A stretch of 64,000 bases of DNA from assembly GCA_963920525.1 (NCBI GenBank), contig OY986435.1, positions 300,961,908 to 301,025,907 of the forward strand, read 5' to 3'. The notes below the pieces were generated by a model, which saw only the letters and a program-made list of their open reading frames with translations, had not been told where the DNA came from and did not search any database. This document shows positions 9,810 to 17,622 of this stretch, one piece after another (positions within the stretch are counted from its first letter, which is position 1; each line of letters opens with the position of its first letter). The position numbers were made by a program, and so were the translations under genes. The stretch comes from Dichetophora obliterata (taxonomy: Eukaryota > Arthropoda > Insecta > Diptera > Sciomyzidae).

Positions 9810-10994
9810 TTAAATTATTTTTTTAATAACATTTGTGAGCGGTATATATTCATACATTTTATCGTGAATAAGCATACAATAAGCTGATGTACTTGGAGGG
9901 ACATTCGCTCGAAATTTTAATTCAATTCTAATATCTATTGGTCCTCCTTTTACACTCTCATTCTGATGAGAGACATTTAAAACAATTATTGGTGCAATGT
10001 TAACAAAATTTTCTGGTGATAAAAGTGGTTGTGGAGAACGTCCATAGTATCCTTGTTGAAATTTTTGATACATATCATAGAGTAAAGCGTAACGATTATG
10101 ATCAAATCTAATGTTGAGATCGTCATAGGGATATACATCAGAGTTAAGATGAACTTTTACATCTGATAAGTTACAATGTGTGAACTTATTATTGTTTCTA
10201 AATGCTAAAATTATGTATCGTGGTCTTTCATTTTCACCTGCTAGTTTGACATTCCATAAAATATTTGTACTTTCTACAAGAGAAGGATTATGATAAACAT
10301 CCCAGCTTCTAAATGATATATTAAGTGGTATTTTACTATTTATTGTTTTTAACATTTTCAATCGGTAATCATCTGAAAGTTGAATGTGTGGTACTTTCCA
10401 TGTGATATTCAAGAGGCTTAACACAAGATTATCGGTGATAGTAGTTGAACTCATAATATTCTTATCATCTTTAGTTCGCATCAAAATCAATTCATGTTTA
10501 CAATTCACAATTAATTTATCAAAATCTTCAGCAAATCCAAGTAAGGTCTTTAAAGGAACACAAAAATTAAAATGTCCCGTTTTAAGTACAACATTATTTT
10601 TTTCAAATGGACACCATCCAGCGTTTTGAAGATTTGTACTTTCGAATTTATTAAGCGAAACATAATTTTTCATATCTGACGCGATTCCCAATTGTCTTGT
10701 ACGATCAATTTCTACGCCATTCATCTCATAACGAATTTCATCAAATAAGTATGCTATACAATTGTTTAAGAGTTTAACAGTTTTTGAAGTAGAACTATCG
10801 CTGTTGGATACAAATCCTTCAATATACAAAACACTCTCACTTAGTAATACATACAAGTCCTGGTTTTGTATTGGTATACGTATTTCATCATTATTTTTAA
10901 ATGATTGTAAATATGATGTATAGCTGTGGTAATCTTTTTTCACTATACTATCGTCAATAAATGGTCTATACAGAACATTAATTACGTCACTCAT
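9810..10994 (-). CDS. Polinton major capsid protein, double jelly-roll type
   Basis: 394 aa from ATG 10994. It is rich in beta-strand-like segments with few charged helices. Conserved stretches such as YHSYTSYLQSFKNNDEIRIP (about residues 22-41), LFDEIRYEMNGVEID and FCVPLKTLLGFAEDF match the double-jelly-roll protein that is the major capsid subunit of Polinton/adintovirus particles. It sits next to the penton-like gene (11182-11862) as in other Polintons, and its start codon overlaps the stop of the 63-aa gene by 8 bp (ATGAGTGA). No internal stops. The expected role is trimeric hexon-like capsomers in the nucleus. The assignment rests on recognised sequence pattern and gene order, not on a structural search. 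Confidence 0.82.
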   Translation of the reverse strand: MSDVINVLYRPFIDDSIVKKDYHSYTSYLQSFKNNDEIRIPIQNQDLYVLLSESVLYIEGFVSNSDSSTSKTVKLLNNCIAYLFDEIRYEMNGVEIDRTRQLGIASDMKNYVSLNKFESTNLQNAGWCPFEKNNVVLKTGHFNFCVPLKTLLGFAEDFDKLIVNCKHELILMRTKDDKNIMSSTTITDNLVLSLLNITWKVPHIQLSDDYRLKMLKTINSKIPLNISFRSWDVYHNPSLVESTNILWNVKLAGENERPRYIILAFRNNNKFTHCNLSDVKVHLNSDVYPYDDLNIRFDHNRYALLYDMYQKFQQGYYGRSPQPLLSPENFVNIAPIIVLNVSHQNESVKGGPIDIRIELKFRANVPPSTSAYCMLIHDKMYEYIPLTNVIKKII

Positions 10995-11178
10995 GTTGTT
11001 TTTTTAATTGTAATCCAATGCTTTCTAAAAACTCTTTGTTCGATTTTGTTAGATAAATTCTATGTGTGGGTTTCTTAAAAGTAGGTTTTTTATTTGAATT
11101 TGATTCTTCTTTTGTTGTTGTTTTCGGTACACTAGTGAATGAGTTGTTATGTAAATGCTTTTTATTAAAAACAATCAT
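10987..11178 (-). CDS. Polinton 63-aa basic protein
   Basis: ATG at 11178, only 3 bp after the penton-like gene stop, overlapping the capsid gene start by 8 bp. It is Lys/Ser/Thr-rich with a conserved-looking C-terminal tail (LTKSNKEFLESIGLQL). Small proteins with such a tail next to capsid genes are common in animal Polintons; the function is unknown, and a scaffold or minor virion role is a guess. The overlap suggests translation by re-initiation or from a shared transcript. Confidence 0.65.
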   Translation of the reverse strand: MIVFNKKHLHNNSFTSVPKTTTKEESNSNKKPTFKKPTHRIYLTKSNKEFLESIGLQLKKQHE

Positions 11179-11181
11179 TCT

Positions 11182-11862
11182 TTATATAGGCTTTAAATGT
11201 AGTCTTATTGATATTTTTTCACCACGGAAATTAATGAGGTTACCACCTTGATCTACGACTTTAAGAACAAGAGTGCTTATTTGTCTTGTATTAACTGGTA
11301 AATATATAACATTCATTGGTATTTCAGTAATTTTATATCCTGGACTAACTCGAAGAGAGAACTGATGAATTGTATGTACAGATACTTCATTTATATAAGA
11401 TCCATTAATAATATTGCATTCAATTGATATTGTATTTATTTTAGAAATATCTACTGGATTATCAGAATAATTGATAACATCAGGTTCCAATATTCTTTTA
11501 CTAAATCCTAGTAATGATCCAATTGAACAACCTCTATTGAAGAAAATTGGTTCCTTGGTACTATGAATTTCTGTTTGCAATGTGTTATAGTTTGCTTTTA
11601 TATCTAATAATCCAGCGTTATATGGTTCATATTCATCAACAATTTTCTCAGATATATCCATGAATTCATAGGATCCTATTGGTATTACAATTGTTTTATC
11701 ACCAATGTGAAACAAATTGTTTTCATCATCCACATTTGGAATAGAATGATAAGAGTCGAAACTAATCAAACCACAAACATAATCTTGCTTGAGTTCTATA
11801 GGCGGAAAATAATTTGCAACAAGTTGTGATGAGTTTCCATTTATTGTTAAAGTAAACGACAT
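11182..11862 (-). CDS. Polinton minor capsid (penton-like, single jelly-roll) protein
   Basis: Start chosen at ATG 11862; the frame extends only to a TTG upstream, giving 226 aa. The N-terminal pattern SFTLTINGNSSQLVANYFPP and the following FDSYHSIPNVDDENN are typical of the single-jelly-roll minor capsid protein of Polintons, which is thought to form the pentameric vertices. Near the C-terminus are conserved hydrophobic strands (IPMNVIYLPVN). It is intact and lies between integrase and the 63-aa gene, beside the MCP, as expected for a capsid module. Confidence 0.82.
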   Translation of the reverse strand: MSFTLTINGNSSQLVANYFPPIELKQDYVCGLISFDSYHSIPNVDDENNLFHIGDKTIVIPIGSYEFMDISEKIVDEYEPYNAGLLDIKANYNTLQTEIHSTKEPIFFNRGCSIGSLLGFSKRILEPDVINYSDNPVDISKINTISIECNIINGSYINEVSVHTIHQFSLRVSPGYKITEIPMNVIYLPVNTRQISTLVLKVVDQGGNLINFRGEKISIRLHLKPI

Positions 11863-11919
11863 GTTGTTGACCAATCATTAAGTAGTGGACTAAAATATGT
11901 TTCTTATACATTATTACAT

Positions 11920-12864
11920 TTATATTAAATCATTTACATCAATCCAAGAATTATGGTCTGAAGAAAAACCTAACCATTTAACAAAAGCTCTATTATTACG
12001 CCTTCTTAAAATTTTTTCAACTAAATATGTTTGTGGAAATTTGGTTTTTATCAATTCATATTCATAGAAACCTCCTTTGATTTCATTTCCTTGATAATCT
12101 TCAAGTATGTATGTAGTAGGGTTTGTATTTTGAATATTTCTGATTTTAAATATTTCAGTTGTCCAATTTGGTGTATACCCTTTTTCAAATGTATGTTTAT
12201 ATTTACTTATTCTAACATTATCATTTAACTTAAATCTTGGTTTATGAAAAATTTTTGGATTGTTATAAACAGTTTTTAATATAAATTTTTCATTTAAAGA
12301 ATTTACTTCATTGGGTGTCATCTTAATAGTTCTATGAAATGTGTTGTTATATTGGTTAACTAGGCTTTTATAGCTATCAATCCATTTGTATGTTCCATTA
12401 AAGCTAAACTCCTTCCACATCATTCCCTTTAAAGTTCTGTTGAAACGTTCCACTATTGATGCTTTTAAAGTTGAAAAAGTAGAATAATGATTGATACCTT
12501 TCAATGACATTAATCTTTTAAAATGTACGTTGTAAAATTCTTTCCCATCATCCGTTTGAAGATTTTTTGGTATACGGCTACTTGTGTTGAAAATACTTTT
12601 CATTGCGGTTGTAACGTTTTCTCCAGTTTTATTTTTAATGGACTCCGCCCATGCTTTCTTTGAAAATGTGTCAATAACAGTTAGAAGGTAACGATAATTC
12701 ATATTAACATTTTTATATGGAATCATTTCCACTAAATCTGCTTGCCATAAGTTATCAATTCCTTTCATTATTACATGTCTTCTTTTAAAATTTTTCCGTG
12801 CTTGTTTATGTAGTTCTTCAACTATATCTCGTTTATTATTATTATCCATATTATATATAGTCAT
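11920..12864 (-). CDS. Polinton integrase (RVE family) with C-terminal chromodomain
   Basis: 314 aa from ATG 12864. The retrovirus-like integrase core shows all three catalytic acids: D43 in WQADLVEM, D105 in QTDDGKEF and E139 in ASIVERFNR. The C-terminus (about 278-314, YLVEKILRRR...KWLGFSSDHNSWID) is a chromodomain, which may steer insertion to marked chromatin. No N-terminal HHCC zinc domain is present, which is usual for this lineage. The enzyme should process the AG/CT termini and join them with a 6-bp stagger, matching the TCTTTC duplication. It starts 8 bp after the upstream gene. The gene looks fully intact. Confidence 0.92.
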   Translation of the reverse strand: MTIYNMDNNNKRDIVEELHKQARKNFKRRHVIMKGIDNLWQADLVEMIPYKNVNMNYRYLLTVIDTFSKKAWAESIKNKTGENVTTAMKSIFNTSSRIPKNLQTDDGKEFYNVHFKRLMSLKGINHYSTFSTLKASIVERFNRTLKGMMWKEFSFNGTYKWIDSYKSLVNQYNNTFHRTIKMTPNEVNSLNEKFILKTVYNNPKIFHKPRFKLNDNVRISKYKHTFEKGYTPNWTTEIFKIRNIQNTNPTTYILEDYQGNEIKGGFYEYELIKTKFPQTYLVEKILRRRNNRAFVKWLGFSSDHNSWIDVNDLI

Positions 12865-12872
12865 ATATCTCG

Positions 12873-13412
12873 TTATTGCAATCCTTTTATTTTTGGATAT
12901 TTTATTTTCAATTTTTTAACATCATCTGCATTAGTCTGATTTTTCCCGACTACATATTTAAACAAGAAGTCTTCAATAGTCTTTAAATAATCATTAACTT
13001 CTTCAAAGCTTTCCTTATATACAGATTTTATTCGATTATCAATTGCTGACTCAATTAAATCTATATCATTTTTAATGTTATCATTCAGTGCAACATTCAA
13101 ATCCCTTGTTTTATTTTCTAACCTATTTGTTATACTGTTTAGATTCTCCATGGCCGTATTTATATCTACCATTTTCTTTTCATAGATGTTTGTTACCTTA
13201 TTTAGATTCTCGAAAAAAAATATACGAGAAATGGCGTCATTATCATCATTGGGTAATCCTAAGTTGATAACTCTTTTCATATGTAAATTTAGGTTTTTAT
13301 TTTCGTCTACATTCCAACCAATAGTATTTCGTAAAATTGTTTTGATATTTACTCTACTATTGTTATCTTTCGATAATGAAGAATGACCAAACTTATCAAT
13401 ATTTGAATACAT
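12873..13412 (-). CDS. Polinton 179-aa coiled-coil protein, unknown
   Basis: Starts at ATG 13412, 7 bp after the 605-aa gene, and ends 8 bp before integrase. After an N-terminal segment with NTIGWNVDENKN, the middle (about 65-155) is a long amphipathic, Glu/Lys/Asn-rich helix likely to form a coiled coil (KVTNIYEKKMVDINTAMENL). The short C-terminus is basic. I do not recognise a family. The location between structural and integrase genes in a tightly packed block suggests a virion or assembly role, which is inference only. Confidence 0.6.
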   Translation of the reverse strand: MYSNIDKFGHSSLSKDNNSRVNIKTILRNTIGWNVDENKNLNLHMKRVINLGLPNDDNDAISRIFFFENLNKVTNIYEKKMVDINTAMENLNSITNRLENKTRDLNVALNDNIKNDIDLIESAIDNRIKSVYKESFEEVNDYLKTIEDFLFKYVVGKNQTNADDVKKLKIKYPKIKGLQ

Positions 13413-13419
13413 TTTTTAG

Positions 13420-15237
13420 CTATATAATTATATTAGCTTCTTTCAACTCTTCAATGATAGATATTATTTCGTTATTATGGTTATTATGTTCAGCAGTTGA
13501 TGATGATATAAGTAATCGTAATCTTTCAACTAATTCATTGGGATCATCCCAATACTCATAGTTCGATTTATTGTTAATGTACTTTAAAACTTTAAGACCT
13601 TGTCCACGTATCAATGCGCTTGGTAAATTGAATATTTTCCTTATTATACGTTGATATTTATAAGATTTTGTTCCTTTAATTTGATTGTTTGAATTATAAT
13701 TACGTCTATGAGCATTTGTAGATAATAAAATATCTTTATAATTTTGTAAATCCCGTTTAGTGAAATGAAGGGGATTTGCATGAAAAACTAATTCAAATAG
13801 ACCAGGTGTCATCTGCCATTTATATTTTTCAACCGAAATTTTATTTTCATTAGGAATTTTTAAAAGTTCTTTCCCATATCTCCATCTACCCAATGAATCT
13901 ATATTAAATCCATATACTTTATCCAATTTTTTACTATCTTTAAGTATTTGAATGTTTTGTTGTAGAGAATTGTGCTTATCTCGATTATTTTCTAATTGTT
14001 TAAGGTGTTTATAATCTGTGTTTAACTGATCATTAGCCTTACGTTTAAAATGTTTATGTCTTGTCCATAGTTCTCGATCATTTTCAATATCTCTTCTTAC
14101 TCTGTTTTCATTTTGTACTTCATTTTCTATCAAATTGTGAGTTTCCTCATTATTATTATTATTGATTTTGTTATTGGTTTTATTTTGAGAATTGAGAATT
14201 TCGTTTGATATAATGGGATGATAAATTTTTTTAATTTTATTTTTTAATTGTTTTTTAAATTTTAAATGTTTCTTTATTTTTAATTTCTTATTCGTTTTTT
14301 CTTCTTTGTTCGTGCTATCGATATAATTTTTTTCATATCTTACAGGGACTAAATCATTACCAATATCATGAATTTTGACGTTTGTATTCAACTTGGATAT
14401 TTTGTTAGCATATTTCTCTTGTTGCAATGAATGTTTGTTCTTATTGTGAAGATCTCTTAATCGCTGTTTAAAATTTTTTTGCAACCCTTTGTTTTTTCGT
14501 TTTATAATAATTTGTTTTTTAACCTTTTGTTTTGTTTCATTTTCAAAGTCAGATTCAGATTCTGTATTATAATTTATTTTGTTTTTGTATTCAACATCAT
14601 TATTTAGTATATTTTCATTATCAAAATCAGATTCTGACCTTACATTATAATTAGCATAGCCTTTGTTTTTTGCATCAGCATATCCATTATCATTTTTTAA
14701 GTCTTTATCAAATTCTACTGTTTGAATGTTGGGGTGTTTGGTGTATGAACGTTGATAATGTTTTAAAGACTTTGCTAATTCATTTTCAATGTTGGGTTTT
14801 ATCTTGCTTGTATGCTGATATGGTTTGTTATGTCTTAGTTTATTTTTGTTCAATAAACTACGCTTTTTTAAAATTGTTTTATCATTCATTGCTGTGTCAA
14901 GTGTTGTTAGATATTGTGGATCAACATTTAAGTTCACATTTTGAGTAGATTTTTGCGGCATACCATCATCAATATCATCCCAAAACATTTCTTCAATATT
15001 TTCTTTTTTCTTTTTAGCAAGATCGTTAGTGCGTTTGTTTTCTTTGTTATATTCATTGTGTTCATCTTTATTAAGCTTTCCAATTATTTCATTCAATGGC
15101 TTTGAAATGGGTTGAAATGTATTTTCAAGCAATTTAACTCGATCTATTTCACCTAATTTTATTTCCTTCAATTTTTCTTTTAAGATTTTCCGAGTGTTAG
15201 CAAGGTTTGTTAAAACATTAAGGCTTGTATTTTTCAT
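13420..15237 (-). CDS. Polinton 605-aa Lys/Asn-rich protein with conserved C-terminal domain
   Basis: ATG 15237 to stop 13420, no breaks. Residues 1-90 are charged and helical (possible coiled coil). Residues about 90-420 are low-complexity, very rich in Lys, Asn and Glu with basic clusters, suggesting disorder and nucleic-acid binding. Residues about 440-570 form the only compact-looking part: YGFNIDSLGRWRYGKELL, KWQMTPGLFELVF, KDILLSTNAHRRNY and LPSALIRGQGLKVLKY. This C-terminal pattern recurs in insect Polinton proteins of unknown function. A DNA-core or scaffold role would fit but is unproven. Three 22-bp direct repeats lie just upstream. Confidence 0.7.
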   Translation of the reverse strand: MKNTSLNVLTNLANTRKILKEKLKEIKLGEIDRVKLLENTFQPISKPLNEIIGKLNKDEHNEYNKENKRTNDLAKKKKENIEEMFWDDIDDGMPQKSTQNVNLNVDPQYLTTLDTAMNDKTILKKRSLLNKNKLRHNKPYQHTSKIKPNIENELAKSLKHYQRSYTKHPNIQTVEFDKDLKNDNGYADAKNKGYANYNVRSESDFDNENILNNDVEYKNKINYNTESESDFENETKQKVKKQIIIKRKNKGLQKNFKQRLRDLHNKNKHSLQQEKYANKISKLNTNVKIHDIGNDLVPVRYEKNYIDSTNKEEKTNKKLKIKKHLKFKKQLKNKIKKIYHPIISNEILNSQNKTNNKINNNNNEETHNLIENEVQNENRVRRDIENDRELWTRHKHFKRKANDQLNTDYKHLKQLENNRDKHNSLQQNIQILKDSKKLDKVYGFNIDSLGRWRYGKELLKIPNENKISVEKYKWQMTPGLFELVFHANPLHFTKRDLQNYKDILLSTNAHRRNYNSNNQIKGTKSYKYQRIIRKIFNLPSALIRGQGLKVLKYINNKSNYEYWDDPNELVERLRLLISSSTAEHNNHNNEIISIIEELKEANIII

Positions 15238-15264
15238 GATTATTGTTTCTGTGAGCTTTCTAAA

Positions 15265-15330
15265 ATCTGATACTTATCTGGTTTATATCTGATACTGATC
15301 TGGTATATATCTGATACTGATCTGAGGTGT
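15265..15330. repeat. three 22-bp direct repeats between ATPase and 605-aa gene
   Basis: ATCTGATACT(T/G)ATCTG begins at 15265, 15287 and 15309, an exact 22-bp period. The array ends about 90 bp upstream of nothing but the 605-aa start at 15237 (28 bp away on the leftward strand) and sits inside the 113-bp gap. The position suggests a promoter or protein-binding site for leftward genes. Confidence 0.75.
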
Positions 15331-15350
15331 AACAGGTGGTGATGTGATTT

Positions 15351-16043
15351 TTATATATGTATGAAATTATCAAAACCTTTTCGATACCGACCCTTGTTTA
15401 TAGTATCATCTTTATTTATCACAACAAAACCATACTTTTCTTTCCAACATTCATTGCAAATCTTTATAAACATTCTGAAATCCATGTCTCCAATAACATG
15501 ATCATTGAAAATATGTTTTAAATTCATTTCATCTTGTTTGAATATAATAATCATGTTTGCATTATCACGTATTAAATGCTTAGGAATTTTTGTATAGGTT
15601 TGACACAAATAAAAACAATCAATTTGTTTATGACGACCCATACAAAAATATTTTCGTATAGTGCTTTGTTTGTCACAAATAACATCATCAAAAATGAAAA
15701 TTGAATTTGGTTTAGCTTTATCTGGACTTATAACATCTTCATTTTCTGAGAAAGTATAGAGATTTATTCCTTTTATTGGCACAATGAGTTTCTTCAAATA
15801 TTCGTATTTTGGTTGATATAAAGATTTTGAATATATGTATATGTTTTTAAACTTTAAGCCATTTGGATCCACAATAAGACTAATCATGGCGTTAGTTTTA
15901 CCACAATTTGATGGTCCAACAAATAATGCACGTATTGAATTAGGTAAAAGAGGACTGTGAACAATTTTGCTTATTTTATCGCTATCATTAAATAAGTCAG
16001 CATTATGAACATTAAGCTGAATACGTTGTTTAATTAACCTCAT
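15351..16043 (-). CDS. Polinton DNA-packaging ATPase (FtsK/HerA, A32-like)
   Basis: Start set at ATG 16043; the longer frame has only a TTG. 230 aa. The Walker A motif is FVGPSNCGKT at residues 41-50 and Walker B is SIFIFDDV at 114-121, with a following conserved YLCQTYTKIPKHLIRDNANM (about 145-164) matching the sensor region of A32-type genome-packaging ATPases. The enzyme should translocate element DNA into preformed capsids. Size and motif spacing are normal for Polintons. It is the first gene of the leftward block and diverges from the PLA2 gene across a 99-bp gap. Confidence 0.92.
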   Translation of the reverse strand: MRLIKQRIQLNVHNADLFNDSDKISKIVHSPLLPNSIRALFVGPSNCGKTNAMISLIVDPNGLKFKNIYIYSKSLYQPKYEYLKKLIVPIKGINLYTFSENEDVISPDKAKPNSIFIFDDVICDKQSTIRKYFCMGRHKQIDCFYLCQTYTKIPKHLIRDNANMIIIFKQDEMNLKHIFNDHVIGDMDFRMFIKICNECWKEKYGFVVINKDDTINKGRYRKGFDNFIHI

Positions 16044-16142
16044 TTTGAATACTATATTAAATGGAATATAAATCAATCATATATAACTATAATCATCATT
16101 CCCTTTTTATACTCACAACCAAATGTTAATTTTATTTTTAAA
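16044..16142. promoter_or_regulatory. divergent promoter region
   Basis: A 99-bp AT-rich gap between the leftward ATPase and the rightward PLA2 gene, with TATATAA-like and TTTTTATA words on both sides (for example ATATATAACTAT near 16080, TTTTTATACTC near 16105). It must hold the start signals for both blocks unless these lie within coding sequence. The promoter call is positional. Confidence 0.5.
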
Positions 16143-17003
16143 ATGGGTATAATATACAAAGATAATACACATCGGCAACAGTTGAAAAGAGGATATGGTT
16201 TCATAAACAACTTAATAAATTCATTGCCAGTTGAACTTCATTTACCGGGATATCAATTTTGTGGACCAGGAACAAAACTTCAAAAACGTTTAGAAAGAGG
16301 TGATAAGGGTATTAATCCATTAGATGCGGCTTGTAAGGAGCATGATATTGCATATTCACAATCAAAAGATATAAACACACGGCATCAGGCTGATAATATT
16401 TTATCTGAGAAAGCTTGGCAAAGAGTTACATCCAAAGATAGCGATTTGAAAGAACGTGCGTACGCTTGGTTCGTAACAAATGCAATGAAAACAAAAGTTA
16501 AATTTGGAATGGGCATTAAGAGAAACAAGAACAAAAGTAAATCGAAAAGAAGGCAAACCAAGCGCAAAAAGTATAAAAACCCTAAAGTGAATCGAGAGAA
16601 ACTCTTTTCGTTAACAGTTAAAAAGGGTGTAAAAATGTTGATAAAAAAGAAACCTAATTCATTCAGTGATGCTTATAAAATAGCCCATAAAGCTGTACAG
16701 TCAAGTTTTAAACGAAAAAAATCTCAAGTTAATATACCACGAGTAATCCCAGTTCCAAAAATAGGTGGAGTTTTACCACTAATACCCATTTTAACAGCAC
16801 TAGGTGCTCTTGGAGGTATAGCTTCTGGAGGATCAGCTGTAGCAAAAGCTATAAATGATATAAAAAATGGAAAAGAACAATTAGCTGAAGCTACTCGTCA
16901 CAATAGATATATGGAGTCAATAGCTATGGGTAAAGGTCTATTTCTAAAACCTTATAAAGAAGGATATGGTTTGTTTTTACGACCTCAGTCAAAAAACTCT
17001 TAA
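16143..17003 (+). CDS. Polinton PLA2-domain virion protein (parvovirus VP1u-type)
   Basis: 286 aa from ATG 16143. Residues 34-72 carry a parvovirus-type secreted phospholipase A2 site: the calcium-loop sequence YQFCGPGT (37-44) and the catalytic helix CKEHDIAY with the His67-Asp68 dyad. Such domains let parvovirus particles leave endosomes, and PLA2 proteins are known in some adintovirus/Polinton lineages. Residues 120-195 are strongly basic (nuclear or DNA-binding). Residues 208-236 are hydrophobic and Gly/Ala-rich (LPLIPILTALGALGGIASGG), a possible membrane-active helix. The C-terminus repeats the motif GLFL-x-P (265-281). The stop TAA at 17001 directly follows a slippery heptamer, and the protease frame begins here. 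Confidence 0.87.
   Translation: MGIIYKDNTHRQQLKRGYGFINNLINSLPVELHLPGYQFCGPGTKLQKRLERGDKGINPLDAACKEHDIAYSQSKDINTRHQADNILSEKAWQRVTSKDSDLKERAYAWFVTNAMKTKVKFGMGIKRNKNKSKSKRRQTKRKKYKNPKVNREKLFSLTVKKGVKMLIKKKPNSFSDAYKIAHKAVQSSFKRKKSQVNIPRVIPVPKIGGVLPLIPILTALGALGGIASGGSAVAKAINDIKNGKEQLAEATRHNRYMESIAMGKGLFLKPYKEGYGLFLRPQSKNS
16991..16997 (+). promoter_or_regulatory. candidate -1 ribosomal frameshift site A AAA AAC
   Basis: In the PLA2 frame the codons here are TCA AAA AAC TCT TAA, so the heptamer A_AAA_AAC is in the canonical X_XXY_YYZ phase. A -1 shift moves ribosomes into the frame of the protease, which is open from 16934 to 17362. The zero-frame stop lies 3 nt after the heptamer. A weak inverted repeat (CATTAA 17022-17027, TTAATG 17039-17044) is the only stem I see downstream. 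Confidence 0.6.
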
Positions 17004-17041
17004 GAAAGCTACCTAAAAGACCATTAACCGATGTGGATTTA

Positions 17042-17362
17042 ATGAAATATTGTAAATTTCTTAAATATTTTAAAGGAATTTTTATGAGAGATTCTTTACC
17101 AACAAAACCGTATACTCAAGAATGTGGTATTCTCAATTTAGATGATGTTAACGGACCCGGTACTCATTGGGTAGCTTACTATAAAAATAAAAACTATAAG
17201 GAATATTTTGATAGCTTTGGAAACTTGCAACCTCCATTAGAACTCATCAATTACTTAAAGACGCCAATATATTACAACTATGAACAAAAACAAAAATACA
17301 ACACAGTTATTTGTGGTCAATTATGTTTACAATTTTTATTTCAAAAATATAATATTACATAG
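17042..17362 (+). CDS. Polinton adenain-like cysteine protease
   Basis: From the first in-frame ATG (17042) the protein is 106 aa. Its catalytic set matches adenovirus-type protease: His42 in GTHWVAYY, Asp57 in YFDSFG, oxyanion Gln84, and nucleophile Cys91 in VICGQLC, with Gln exactly seven residues before Cys. It should mature capsid proteins. The frame is open upstream to 16934 and overlaps the PLA2 gene by 70 nt without any ATG. The upstream codons look like the natural N-terminal helix of this family, so the ATG start probably truncates it; expression as a -1 frameshift extension of the PLA2 protein is the likely alternative. A poly(A) signal AATAAA follows at 17390. Confidence 0.87.
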   Translation: MKYCKFLKYFKGIFMRDSLPTKPYTQECGILNLDDVNGPGTHWVAYYKNKNYKEYFDSFGNLQPPLELINYLKTPIYYNYEQKQKYNTVICGQLCLQFLFQKYNIT

Positions 17363-17389
17363 TATGTTCACTTATTGATAATATAAAAA

Positions 17390-17395
17390 AATAAA
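17390..17395 (+). terminator. poly(A) signal after protease gene
   Basis: AATAAA 28 nt after the protease stop, in the correct orientation for the PLA2/protease transcript. Confidence 0.5.
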
Positions 17396-17434
17396 ATACT
17401 TATCTTAAAACTGTTTCCCCAAGTGAATTTTTAT

Positions 17435-17541
17435 TAAATAACAAATTGTCTTCTGCGGTTTTTGATAAGCAGTTGCATAAAATTTTTCTCATCAATGCTT
17501 GGGAAAATAACAAATTGCCTTCTGCGGTTTTTTTTGTTGAT
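17435..17541 (+). repeat. internal copies of the Polinton subterminal repeat
   Basis: AATAACAAATTGTCTTCTGCGG, TTTTTGATAAGCAGTTGCAT and a second core ending CCTTCTGCGG repeat the sequence of the left subterminal array (8560-8875), in the same orientation as the left end. They separate the PLA2/protease pair from the 141-aa gene and may act as promoter, replication or packaging elements, or mark an old recombination junction. Confidence 0.78.
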
Positions 17542-17576
17542 AGTAGCACTCAAAGGGTTTAATTAAAACTTTTTGC

Positions 17577-17585
17577 TATATAAAG
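17577..17585 (+). promoter_or_regulatory. TATA box of the 141-aa gene
   Basis: TATATAAAG, 46 nt upstream of the ATG at 17623, the best TATA box in the element. It leaves a very short 5' leader, consistent with a dedicated promoter. Confidence 0.6.
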
Positions 17586-17622
17586 TTCTCCAAAACAGCA
17601 CAGTTTACACATAATTAAAAAA

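Noticed and set aside
13250..13440. CRISPR-like or regulatory repeats in the Polinton coding block
   Set aside because: Repetition there reflects low-complexity Asn/Lys codons. No spaced identical repeats exist anywhere in the window that would suggest a CRISPR array.
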